Assembly: GCA_032173965.1 (NCBI GenBank)
Contig: CM063284.1
Span: 101,122,410-101,186,409 of the forward strand
Direction of reading: 5' to 3'
From: Sitta carolinensis
Lineage: Eukaryota; Chordata; Aves; Passeriformes; Sittidae
Length of the DNA stretch: 64,000 nucleotides
Part shown: piece after piece, positions 51,566 to 62,869 of the stretch
How the letters are laid out: each line of letters opens with the position of its first letter
Position numbering within the stretch: position 1 is the first letter of the stretch
Notes under the pieces: model-generated
Databases searched by the model: none
Seen by the model: the letters and a program-made list of their open reading frames with translations, nothing else
What the model was told of the DNA's origin: nothing
Made by a program: the position numbers and the translations under genes

Positions 51566-53878
51566 GCAAAGTCTTACTGTTGATTTAAGTGATAATGCAT
51601 TTGAATTTATTATTAGGTTCAGAGATTTTTTAGGGTTGAGCAATTCTACCAAGCATATCACTACCTGCATGTCCTGCATAAGTGAAGTGAACAGCTCTAA
51701 GAAAGGTCTGATGTCCCTGAATCAGTTGCATTCTTCTTGCCTTCAGATGTAACCTGCTTAAGCAGTTACAGTGCTGCCCATGAAACCTGTCTACGGACAT
51801 CACATTTTCTTGTGTAGTCTGTGATGGGTGTATTTCTCCTTAGATGACTTTTGGTTTGTGGATTTTTTTCTTAATATAATTAGATTTTTACCGTATCAAC
51901 ATTCACCTACTTGATTAGCTGTCATTGACATGGATGCTTTGGCCCTGATTTCTCTAAACATCTTCTTCCCATATGCAACTCTTCTTTCAATATTTGCTTC
52001 TCTTCTGAGATAGAAAATTATTGACATTGTGGAAAACATTGTGGAAAAATAGCTTCTTAGAGAGCGTTGAAATGTTTTGGCTTCTTTGAGCTTCCTCATG
52101 ATGCCTCTATTATTTTTCATCTTTTTTCTTGTTTTCCATATCAAGCACGGGACAAGCTCACTTTTTCTGATTGGTTATTAATGTTTCTCTGGTTCTGACC
52201 TCTGGAGAACTGGTCAAACCCACTTGGTCTTTGTGTGCTTTGAACATGGTATAAACAGGATTTAAAACTTTTTTTTTTTCTGTAGTTTAAAAAGAGTAGA
52301 TGAGTCTCCCTTATCTCTTTCCTTGTGATGTTTGTAGTGGTGAAGTTTGCCAGACCTTAACAGCTGCCTCCCTCAGTAAAAATTCTAATGCATCTCATCT
52401 TAACAAGGGTCAAAAGTTTACAAGTTACATTAGCTCCTTGGTTTGATGCACATGTCTTTGGATAAGTCCTAACACAAATCTGTAATTATACTACAGCAGG
52501 CTGCAGCTACATGACATTACATAGTGCAGTGTGTTGTGTGTTACCAAAGGCTGTCAGCCTGCCTGGCAGGAAACTCCGGAGTGCACCTGTCCTGTCCTGG
52601 GGAGAAACATGACAGCACGTAATTCTTCTTGTGGTAGCTCTTCACTGGAGTTACTAACAGTTCCCCAGTCCAAGTTCTGAGATATAGAACCAGGAGATTA
52701 AAATCCTGGAATACTACTGCCCTTGGACAGCCTAAGGGATGAATAACACAATAGGAGAAGGAACCTCTTGGCTCACAGAATTCAGTCTGCTGTTACTGCA
52801 GGCAGCTGTATCACACAGTTCCCTCTGGAAGGTAGAAAGTGCCGTCTTGAAAACAGGGCAATTTTCCTTCATCCCATTGTTTCAGAAATGACCCTGTTCT
52901 GTAATTTTGCTTTTCCGGTGGTTAGAAAACATCTGATTTATGTTGCACATATATTCATAGCTGCATTATAACCTTCTAAGTTCTTCTGCTGTTTTGCTTC
53001 AATACAGTGTTTCCTTTTCTAGAATTAATTTCTCTGATAGTTTGGGAGAAAAAACCCACATCTTTCTTTAAAGGTTGTTCTGCAAGACAGAAGACAGGTG
53101 ACTTTGGATTCCTCTTGTAGATTAGACATCCCATTCTCTATTCATCCCAGTAGTCTGAGGTTCTTCAGGGTGCTACTGGAGAAGTACCCAAGTCACTTTG
53201 GTTTGCAAATGACCACAGCACCATGGTTCGACTATTTATTCTCCTTCTTAGCAAGATGCATACTGGTACAGTACGTATATTTCTTCGGCGAGGAATTACT
53301 CCATATGGGTGCTGTGCATACCTGCTCTAGCTCTGTGCCTTGCAGTAATAACCCAACTCTTCCTGGAAATTTCCTTTTCACTAAAAAAGAAGTGTTTTGT
53401 TGTCTCAGGGCAAACCACTGAACTCTGCCTGTGAGTTCACCTCTCTTTTACATTTGGCTTCCATACCTGACAACCTCCTGAAGTCAAGATGTGAAGCTGT
53501 ATTTCAGTACTGTCCCAGTGATTTGTGTGTTGAAAACACTCAGTGTTTGCTCAGGTGCTATGGGTACTTTGGGAAGTGAAATAATCTCAGGTTCTCTCAG
53601 TATACAATAGATATTGTATGCAGTATTTAATGAGTTGCCTTCCTGTTATCCTGTGCTTGTCTTTATTAATTTATTTTTTATTTCCTTTGACTTGCTGAAT
53701 GCTTCTGTCCCAATGTGCTCCTAGTAAATAGCTGATCCTTCTTTTTGTAATGAGTTACTCTTTCCCACAGGAGATTTTACTGTGGAGGTGTCTGTTTGGC
53801 ATTTATTACTATAAAACACTGCAAACACACAAAGTTATTTCTGGTCTACATCTATCTTTCTGTGTAGGCCTTTAACCC

Positions 53879-53941
53879 AAATTTTAGCACACTTAAGCTA
53901 AACTAAACACTAGTTTAAGCTAAACACTAGTGCTAAAATTT
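53879..53941. repeat. Inverted repeat with 12 bp perfect arms
   Basis: AAATTTTAGCAC at 53879-53890 pairs perfectly with GTGCTAAAATTT at 53930-53941. The 39 bp between them contains a near-duplicate, TAAGCTAAAC..AACACTAGT.. repeated once. It could be a small foldback or MITE-like element or a chance structure. Confidence 0.8.
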
Positions 53942-54711
53942 TTCAGGATATATGACTTAGAGTTAATTTAGGATTTTCTTTTCAGTGATTCAGTTGAGTA
54001 ATACGAATTATTAAAATAAACTGCTTAAATTCCAAGATGCATTATCTTGTAAGTGTCTCTGCAGTCTCACACTTGTTTAGTTCAGCTTATTTAGCAGAGT
54101 CTTCCCCTGAATTACAGAGTTTCCTTCTTCTATCCCAGCCTGCAGCCCCCTCTCCATGCCCACCCCTATGGTTGGGTAGCCTGGTGTTCCCCCATGGCTT
54201 TCTGTAGACCCCATGTCCCTCACAGAAGATGACCTTAAAGAAGATAACTTCTTGCTAAGAAGCCCCATTTCTGTAGGAATCAAGTTCAATGATGTGTGAA
54301 TCGTTTATGTGCAAACAGTTGAATCTATTCAGTGGCAGGAAAAGCAAGGACATCTGCTTCTTACATGCTGATGTTGTCAGAACAAAAGTGGAATTCTTAC
54401 GTTTTCTTACAAAATTGAAAATTCAATAAATGAGTATGTTAACGTTGTTTAGTATTGACCACAGGTTAAAACTACAGTTGTTTATATCACAATAAGGGCT
54501 TGCAATTCCTTTGATGGTAAAAGAAATAGAAGTTCAGTTTCTTTTCCAGCTTTTGTGCTTACAGCTGGGTCTAAGAAATATTGTGTTATTTTGACTATTT
54601 TTTCTATATGCACTTACATATGTGCTGCTTCTAAAAGCAAGTAAGTAAATAACTCTTCCTACTGCTGCAACTATCTTATTTTTAAAGATAAAGGTTGAAG
54701 ATCATTTTTAA

Positions 54712-54722
54712 GGGGGGGGGGG
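54712..54722 (+). repeat. G run, 11 bases
   Basis: Eleven consecutive G after AATCATTTTTAA-type AT-rich sequence. Confidence 0.95.
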
Positions 54723-56539
54723 AAGATGGTTTTTAGAGCAAACTTATTAGTAGGAGCTCAGTCTTGTTATGATAGATTGAATGCAGTAGCTAAGTGACTA
54801 TGGAGGAAATTGAACCACATGTGAGTGCGAAGAGAGAGTCTATTTCTATTGTTCTGCTGGTAAAATTGAATCAAATAGCTTTTCTCAGATCATTCCTAAA
54901 CCAAGTTGTTCATTACAGGGGCTTTTGAAATGGGAAGTGCAGAAACCTGGGCCTAGTGGTTTTAACAGACTTAGATGTCTATTAAATTGTATCTGTGTTA
55001 CTCCGTTACAGGTATGAAATAAAAATCTCTGATTAGAGGTAAAGAAGTAGTTCTTGGCAGTGATATCTTGAGGGAATCACAATTTTACAGAGGCAGTGCC
55101 AGCAGGATGCTGTGCCTGTGAGTCCCAGGGCACACAAACTATGGGGTAGCATGAAGACAATCCAGCCCTCTTGAGAGAATCTGGCGTTGCTATCAGTAGC
55201 AGGAGTTAGAAGTCTGTGCTGGAGTCTGGAGTGCTGCAGCTAGAAAAGTGTAGCATTCCCACTCGTCTCTATTTGTTTCCTGGTACTGGCTGGGAGGAAA
55301 TGTCAAAATACTGAAAAGAGGCTATTTTTAAAACGTTTTTGAGCCAAGTGGAAGGAAGAAGCACCTGAACCCGCACAGGAACTTACTCTTGTGAGCTTAG
55401 CAGTGTATGCTTGAGAGGTCTAATAATTAATGCAATGTATTCATGGGGATGAGAGACTTGCATCCCCTTAGTTGTAATAATTCTGACTAATTAAATTTTG
55501 TTACTGTCAGTATTTGAATTTTTTAAGGGTTACATTTGTGTTCCCTCTAGAATTGAAAAGTCAATAAATGAGCAAATTTGTGTTTACAGACACAATACTG
55601 TTAAAAGTAGGTGCAAAGCAAGGAGTGTTCTGAAGCAAATATGGGGTTTAGGTTAGAGTTAAGGCTTCCTGTTAGTAAATACATCTCTAGGACTAGAGGA
55701 TATCTCTGTGCAGTAGTGTTTATACTGTACCAGATGAAACATTTAAAAGCTGGATGTTGAAAAAGCAGCCCCCAAAGTAGCTAATGCACATTCTGGCCCT
55801 AGCCACAATAGTAGCTGCCATAGCTGCCACAGGAGCTGTACTATTTCCTTGCCTGCTCTCTATCTCTATTTGGCAGTTTAAAAAAGTGTTGTACAATAAA
55901 TACTCCAGGGACTTCCACATGATTGCTAAAAAACCTAAACTGCATTTAGTTTGTTTATAAAAAGTCCTGGGGCCCTGCTCTGCAGAGCAAAGATCATGGA
56001 AACACATGTTTATGGCTTCACAAATGCTCTATACTCCTTGAATGGAGAAGTTTATTTGATTTAATCAGCATCCACAGGGATCCTGTAATTGCATAATAGG
56101 TAATTTATTATGGAAGTAAAACTATTTTTCTAACTGTAGCCTATGTAGCACGGGTTTGTAGCTTTAAACTAATCCACATAGTAAAAAAGAGCTTTGCAAA
56201 GCAGTCTGACTGGAGTAATGGTGTTCGGTGATGAGCGCATACTTGTATGGCTTTTTAATCATCAGCAAGTGTTAAAACAACAAGCACATTATCACCGTGT
56301 TGGATGTGAAAACTGTTCACTGTTTGCCTGCCCTCTGCAATTTGAAGTGCTCAATGTGAGAAAATGGAAAGCCAGCCCAGATGATCCAGTTATAGGGCAG
56401 TGAATATGAGAGTAGGGAATCCAAAGTTTGTCTTTTCTACGTACACTGGAACATGGTCTTCCATCTACTTTAGCAAAGAAACATGGCCTTTCATCCTTGA
56501 TACTGAATTAAAAACAGATATGTTTTAAAATAAATAAAT

Positions 56540-56543
<4 letters not shown>

Positions 56544-56570
<27 letters not shown>
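56544..56570 (+). repeat. Poly-A tract, 27 bases, preceded by AATAAATAAATAATT
   Basis: A 27-base A run follows overlapping AATAAA signals at the distance expected of a polyadenylated transcript end. No source gene or target-site duplication is recognised. Confidence 0.95.
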
Positions 56571-56572
<2 letters not shown>

Positions 56573-58944
56573 GTAAAATCAAACCTAGAGCTGTTTAACT
56601 GTCATAGTCTTTGCTGACATAACCATCAACTGTGTCATGAAACCAGGCAGTTCTTGCACAGCCGTATAATTGATAATTCTGTCTGTCCTGAAAAGCTGCA
56701 AACCAACATGTATCTGTTCTGAAAAAGCTTTTGGGACTCCATATTATGGTTGTTGTTGATGATCCTGCTTGCCATCTTGTCTTAAACTGAGGAGAGTGGT
56801 TGAAGAACTCCAACTCCCAACAGACAAGTTTTAGAGGGAAAGTTTGGGAAATCAGTTTGGTATTTCCTGAGGTTCAGAATGCTGAAGTTTTCTTTCCAAC
56901 ATCCAATGACCTCAGTAACACCAGAAGTAGGTTGTTCTGCATTTCCTGTGAATGTTAGTGATGTCTTAATTTTCTTGCTGAACTTGGAATTCATATTTTC
57001 ATATCTAAATAAAAACTAAAAACCAAGAAATGTTAACTTCTTCGGTAATTCATCAACTTTGAAGCTTTTAGCTATGCTTTAAATGTATAAGCCTCAGTCA
57101 ATGGAAACCTTGGACCATCATCTCCTTCTCAGCTTCAGTTATATCCTGGTCCATTGAAATATCCTCTTCCCTAGTGCTTCTCTCTGAGTGTGCTTTGTCA
57201 TACCAGGACTAGATTATTAATGCTTAACTCTCAAAGCAAAATGTAGCCTAAATGTTCATTAGATCAATTAAGCAAGAGTAAATAGCTTGGTAAAGTTAAA
57301 AAATTATGGTCCTAGTAATGGCAGAAAATCCAAAGATCCATTTTGAGGAGATCATGGTGTGAATTTGGGCGTTTGGCACCTGAGTTTAGGAAGGCAGGTA
57401 GGGATGAGAGACAGAAAAGTATATCAAGTCCCACCATTTACTGGGATTTTTTGTGTAGTTTCCTTAATTCTGTGTCCTCCTTTTTATTTTATTGTTTGAA
57501 GGTATTGTGTATTTTCCTCCAATTTATACTTTAAAATATTTTGATTATTTTCATTTTCCCCACAAGAACATTTTCTGCTTGTTTGGAGAATATTTTATTA
57601 TTTTATTTTGTGACTCTACAGACTTTTATTTCCTATTTCTGCCTATGTATAATTCATAATAATCAGGAATTTTAAGCTGTAATAAATACATGAATACTGT
57701 CTTTATGTTTAACATAGTAGTCAAAGAGAGATGAATCCTGCTGGCCCTCCATGAAGTAATTTATTTGTTTTGAAGTGATTACTATAGACTTTTTAAGTGA
57801 GTCTATGTTTTAATGTATTGCCTTCAGCAACCTGAAGACAACAAGGGTTTCCTTCACACAGATCCATGTTTAGTAATTGTGCCATTTCATAACCTTTAAA
57901 TGTTCATCAGCCTCACTCAGTTTCTTTCTTTGGGATACGGATGCTATTGAAGGTTTCACTGTTCACTGCCCTTGTTAAGCTCAAGGCACAAAGCACTAGA
58001 ACCAGTCCAGGAGAAGCAGGATTGGACCCAAAAGGACTAAATGAAGAACATGTTAATCTAGTATTTGTGACACAAGCAGAAACTTTTGCCCTTTGTTTAA
58101 CTTTCTCACTGAAACAGCTCTGGCAGAAGTTAGGGAAGAATGTATTGCTGTGCCTACTGTCAGCATCCTTTCTGAATATTTATTGTTTCCTCTGCTTGGG
58201 ATAGGAGCTCAGGTATGAGCAGCAATGATGAACAGACAGATGCCTCTTTGTGCTGCATGGCTAGAAATGTGATGACTGTGTGTTTGGGCTGCCATCTCTC
58301 TTATTATTTTGCATAGGGAGCTGATAATTTATATTTTGAGAGCTATATAGGTGAATGGTTACAATATGAAAGCAATTAAAATTCTACTATACCCCATGTA
58401 AAATATGCACTGCTAGTAAAATAGGTAGATAAGTCCAAGAGAAATGCAGATTTCCCAGATCAGTCTTGCTATGTTTATTACATATTTCATTGTCTCTAAA
58501 ATAGAGACTCTTTAAAATAAGAAGGTTTGCTTGGGGCTTCCTTTGCTTGTTTCTTTTCCTGGGCATTCACAATATTAATGCTCTGAAGAGGAGAAGGCTG
58601 GCAACAAACTTAGAGGTGAAATGAAGGAGTGAAGGCATCTACAGGGAATTTTGTTCTTTTGGGAATCCACATAATGTAATGGCACAGAAGAATTTGGTTA
58701 AGTAGGCTGATAGTTATCTGTTCCTACTGCAATCTTATCTGTCGGTGTGGAATTTTTTCTGCCAAAGGTCACCAATAAATATAAAACTGCTATTCTGATG
58801 AAAAAATACCAATAATCTCTCTTTACTTTCACGCACAGAGATACGGTTTGGCCAGAACTAGTGTTATCTAATACAAGTCTAAATTAGTGCCAAAAAAGCT
58901 ATCCTATACTACACCAAATGAGAACCTGGCTCAAAACTCTTACC

Positions 58945-59000
58945 TTTTTTTTTTTGTTTGTTTGTTTTGTTTGTTTTTTGTTTGTTTGTTTGTTTGTTTT
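58945..59000 (+). repeat. (TTTG)n-rich tract
   Basis: Eleven T are followed by repeated GTTT units, in places expanded to GTTTTTT. This is simple sequence. Confidence 0.95.
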
Positions 59001-59972
59001 ATATGCCCCTACATTTCCATGAATGACTAATTTTTCCATAAATTGCATCTTTGTGTGGGCCTCTTGCTAATCCTGCAGATTCTCACCATGGGTTGATGAT
59101 TTATTCTGCATCACTCAATAGTTGTGTATGTCTTCTGGTCTCCAAGATGTGATGGAGATTTGATGGTGAAGACCACTGACAAACCTGAGCAAACTGCCTA
59201 AGTATGATGGGCCTTTCCATGTTTCTTTCTTTTCTTTGTTCCATTGTAGTTCTGTCACTGGTCTCATTACCCTTGTTAAATTGTCATAGATCACTCAAGG
59301 TTTCACTACATCTCTCTTGCTCACATTTTCACCTTTTCTTTCACCATCATTTTTCTCTGCATTTCTCATTCTCTCCCCAAGCCTCTGCTTAGGCTATTTT
59401 TTCTCTCTCAAACAGCCCTTTAGTCACCAATGAGTTATCTGTTCATTCATTTCAGCCCTTGTTGCCCTGTTCCAGATCACTCCTATTTGCCCCTTTCTAG
59501 GTTTTGCATTAAAGAGAAAGTGTTGATGAAAAACGGGTTTGTAAAGTGAGATCCACTGAGAAATATTAACCATGGGTTGAACTTGGAGCTTATAACTGAA
59601 ACCTTTGAGGCAAAGAGGAGTTTAAAAGATACTAAATAGCAAGATGCTTATCTTTCTAAGAATGCTGAACTAATCAAACCAAATTTTATTTGTAAATGAG
59701 CAAGCAGTCTGTTGTGTGCAGGAGGACTGCAGCCTTTCCCAGAGACCACCCTTAGCATCCTTTTATTTGAGACAATTCTGAAGTGGGAGCCATCAATGTA
59801 CATCTCTAGCTTTAGTACATCTTTCTTAGTGCTCACTATTTGGCATAGTCTAAGACTATAGATGACTTCATTGTTAAATAATATATGCTGTTTTAATTTC
59901 TAATTCCTTTGCCTCTCTCCCTCTCTCTCTGTGTTTTTGCATTCTGTTTTGCTTTCCTTCCTCGTCCTTTAG

Positions 59973-60183
59973 GCTGTGAGAGAAAAATTAGAGCCAGATG
60001 ATGCTTTGATGTATGAAGAAGATCTGGATGATGACGATTGTGGAGAAGCAGAATTTGAGGAGACCATGAAATTAAAACTGCTGCGTAGAATTGCCTTCCT
60101 AGCATCCAAACTGAGGGAGTTTATTGGCAATATGATAATCACCACTGGAAAAGTTGTTGTTACGATTTTACTTGGTTCAGCAG
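59973..60183 (+). CDS. PIEZO2: PIEZO2 exon, 211 nt, acidic cytoplasmic linker and start of TM5
   Basis: Seventy codons plus one base run from AVREKLEPDDALMYEEDL to KVVVTILLGSA. The first 30 residues are an acidic linker with the run DLDDDDCGEAEFEE. Then comes a basic amphipathic part, KLKLLRRIAFLASKLREFIG, typical of the helices lying along the inner membrane face in PIEZO blades. The end, VVVTILLGSA, enters the next membrane helix. Length equals that of the matching mammalian stretch as I remember it, but the acidic part differs strongly while the second half is well conserved. The acceptor is a long pyrimidine tract from about 59912 ending CTTTAG at 59967-59972. The donor GTTGGT at 60184 is weak. 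Reading into the intron gives three more residues and a stop. Confidence 0.9.
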
Positions 60184-60460
60184 GTTGGTGTATTTGAAAA
60201 ATTTCCTCAGGAGCCCATTAGATTATGCATTTAACAAATGAGTTTTCAGCACTTTGGCACCTGCGGGAGTAACAATGGAAATTTTTAAGGGAAAAGAAAT
60301 TGCTGCTGATTTTATTAAATTAACTCTTTGGCAGGTATTGGAATATGCTGAGTTGCTTAATTTTTTTGTACTGATACTGTGTGGCCCTGTCATTCCAGTT
60401 ATGATTTTCACAGTTGCTCCTATAACTAAACGCTGAATGGGGGGGTATATTATGAATGGC

Positions 60461-60526
60461 TATATATATATTGCATTTGTATATATACATATATATAATA
60501 TATATATGTATATACACACACATGTA
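60461..60526 (+). repeat. (TA)n-rich microsatellite
   Basis: Runs of TATATATA are broken by GCATTTG and AC units, ending in ACACACACATG. It is partly self-complementary and can fold into an AT cruciform. It lies about 280 bases after a PIEZO2 donor site. Confidence 0.93.
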
Positions 60527-61263
60527 TTTATTTAAAAGTGAATTCATAGATTTGGTTTCATCACCTCTAAGTGTAAAAAGGAACTGTATTCACATAGCCT
60601 TTAAAAAAATGTTATTTGTTCAACCATGTAGTGTGTAAAAAGAGTGATAAGCGGACTTCCTATTGTTTTTTTATTTAGTTGGTAAGAGGAGCTGTTTTGA
60701 TGTTATATAGCCTACTGTTTTATAAGGCATTTGATTTAATACCACATCATCTGCTACAGCCAGAACAGAAGTGTACAAAATTACTATAGATTGTAACCAC
60801 TGACTTCAAAATTAGATAATGGAATTGTAGATTAGCATTTATCTGCCAACTCAAATATTTGAATGGAGCAATACATATAAACATTATAACTTAACATATA
60901 AGTTATCAGTACATGAAGTATAAAACAACAGCACAAAAATGTTTGATACTGAATGATGAGAATTGGAGGTGTGGCCGTTATAGTAAGGCAGGTTCTTTCA
61001 TTAAGGCAAGATTGCTAAACAGCCTTTATGTGACCAAAAGGAAAGTAAAAAATCTAAAAAGAGAAAAATATGTGGGCCACTGTAGGGCCTGACATCAGGG
61101 GTCATTAAAAAAAAACCAAATAAACAAAACCAAAAATCCTGATGCCACTCTACACAGGTGAACATCATCTGTGTTCAAGGGGAAGCAGAAGGATTGTGCA
61201 GTGGCAGAGGGCAGTTTCTTCTGAATGGTGATGGGCAGCTTGCCTGTGGAGCTCCAACACAAG

Positions 61264-61600
61264 CCAATAAGTGGGAGGTGTTCAGAGTAGAGTTACAAAA
61301 AGTACTTGAGGTCTGAGAAGCCGATACAACAGAAAGAGACCTTGAGCTTTATAACTTAAACACTTCCTTACTGACCATGCCAAAAAGGTGAAGGGTGACT
61401 TGATTGCAGCCTGAAAGAACTGACAAAGATACAAAGTGCCTTCATTTTTTAAGGTATCTCATCTAGTAGAATTGATAATAGAAGCCAACAGTTAATTGGT
61501 AAACCTAGGCAATTTCAGACCAGAAATAAATTTTGTATTTTTCACAGCCAGAGTAACTGGCCCTAATAAATAACTTATTTTAGGATATAATGGATTCTAA
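61264..61600 (+). mobile_element. Ancient CR1 LINE fragment, forward orientation
   Basis: Landmarks of old CR1 ORF2 3' sequence appear in order: TACTTGAGGTCTGAG, AAAAGGTGAAGGGTGACTTG (coding for the RRLRGDLI-like motif), ATTGCAG, then ACCTAGGCAATTTCAGACCA, GAAATAAATTTTGTATTTTT and CAGCCAGAGTAACTGG. It is heavily diverged and the frame is broken. It may share a lineage with the 51 kb copy. Edges are approximate. Confidence 0.65.
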
Positions 61601-62655
61601 TTCTCCAAAAATGTTTGAATAAAGACAGATATGTGGATATGAGTCCTTACAGTGCATGGACTCAGCTCAGCAAGAGGTCAACCCTGGAGTGCTGCTCCCA
61701 AAAGACAGGTCGAGCCAGCATCTGGCGATGGGCAGGGCCAGCAAGCACACTGGAGCTATGGGCCACCAGGAGCCTGCAGGTCTGTCCTGAGGAGGGTGGC
61801 TCAAACTTTTTAAGTTAAAAAGCTTAAAAATAAATTTAGGCAGGGACCGTGCCACCTCTAGCACTTTTGGTTCAGAGAATCCACTGGGCTGCTGTTCTGG
61901 CTGCAAGCTCTCACGTAATTTTCTCATAGTTGCCACTCTTCGACATGAATGTTTTTCCCGCTTCCTAACTTATTTCTGCAGGCTACCGGCAGAGCATCGA
62001 GTTCCCTTAACCAGTTGGACATTTTCTCAAGTGGAATACTCAGCTACATGTGCAAAAGCAAAAACAATATACGTGTGTGTGACAGCAGAGTCTTTGTCAT
62101 GTGTAAATGACACATTTCTAGGAGTTAACAATTTAAAGAAATGAAACATTTACTGATTATTTTGTAGATTTTATGTAAATCTCTTCATTTCTATATATGA
62201 ATCATGGTCTCTTTGGTTCTAATATGTCGAGGTATTTCAGTATCTGTATGAGAAGGCTTTTCACTGTTCACCCAAAATGCCACTTTAGCACCTTATACTG
62301 AAAATTCATACACCGATGGTCTCAGGCAGTATTAGCTGCCCTTGCAGCCACTTTCTGTTTTTCTCTGTGCTTTGTGAAACACCTTTACATAGAGAAAATT
62401 CCGTCTCAGAGGAAAGTCTGGAGAGTGATTGTTCTAAGTGCTGAGATATGGCATAAGTGAATTGAACAAATAGAAAAAACAAACATCCTTCTCTTCTAGT
62501 CTCAACATTTAATAGCAGTCTTTAGAGCTGTTTGTAATAATTAGCAGAAAACTAATTGGATCAAATTTTTTAATATGCATCTTGTCAAATTTAAGGTTTA
62601 ACGAATGCTGATATTTCCCATACTTTTCCAACATTCCATGCTTTTATCTTTACAG

Positions 62656-62869
62656 GTATGATGGTGCCATCTTTGACCTCAGCTGTGTATTTCTTTGTGT
62701 TTTTGGGCCTGTGCACATGGTGGTCCTGTTGCCAAGCATTTGATCCGCTGATATTCAGCTGTCTGTGTGTGTTAATGGCTATATTCAGTGCAGGACACTT
62801 GATTGGACTTTATTTGTACCAGCTACAGTTCTTTCAGGAGGTTGTTCCACCAAAAGATTTCTATGCCAG
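62656..62869 (+). CDS. PIEZO2: PIEZO2 exon, 214 nt, two membrane segments (about TM6-TM7)
   Basis: GT completes the Gly codon left open by the previous exon. Seventy codons follow, from MMVPSLTSAVYFFVF to VPPKDFYA, and AG starts the next codon. Two hydrophobic helices are visible: SAVYFFVFLGLCTWWSCC and FSCLCVLMAIFSAGHLIG, the latter continuing into LYLYQ. This is the best conserved part of the match to PIEZO2; from memory about four in five residues agree with mammals. The acceptor is TTTATCTTTACAG ending at 62655. The donor GTGAGA at 62870 is strong. PIEZO1 lacks several of these residues, so this exon is the best evidence for PIEZO2 over PIEZO1. The next exon, which should begin with LFGIKS-like sequence, was not found before 64000. 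Confidence 0.94.

Larger units (their letters stand above)
46598..59972 (+). other. PIEZO2 intron, 13.4 kb
   Basis: This intron is bounded by GTATCA at 46598 and CTTTAG ending at 59972. It contains an ancient reverse-oriented CR1 at about 51025-51565, a 12 bp inverted repeat at 53879-53941, a G run at 54712, poly-A at 50598 and 56544, and a TTTG tract at 58945. The pyrimidine-rich stretch at 59912-59971 belongs to the 3' splice site. The phase 0 ends on both sides would tolerate a cassette exon of 3n length, but I see none with good support. Confidence 0.85.
60184..62655 (+). other. PIEZO2 intron, 2.5 kb
   Basis: This short intron is bounded by GTTGGT and TTTACAG. It contains a TA-rich microsatellite at 60461-60526 and an ancient forward CR1 fragment at about 61264-61600. 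A 60-codon hydrophobic open frame at 60254-60436 lies just after the donor. It has no homology that I recognise and I do not call it a gene. Confidence 0.88.
25189..62869 (+). other. PIEZO2: PIEZO2 gene, partial (four internal exons of the N-terminal blade)
   Basis: Four exons on the + strand join in frame: 25189-25231, 46435-46597, 59973-60183 and 62656-62869. Exon ends leave 2, 0, 1 and 2 bases of a split codon, and each next exon supplies the missing bases. The joined product of about 210 residues matches the PIEZO2 N-terminus in order and without gaps as I remember the mammalian protein. PIEZO channels are trimeric plasma-membrane cation channels opened by membrane tension; PIEZO2 serves touch and proprioception in sensory neurons and Merkel cells. 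The part seen here belongs to the peripheral blade, not the pore. PIEZO1 fits much worse: the residues after VFLGLCTWW and the conserved SAGHLIGLYLYQ follow PIEZO2. Both gene ends lie outside the window. A PIEZO2-like paralogue cannot be excluded without the rest of the gene. Confidence 0.92.
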
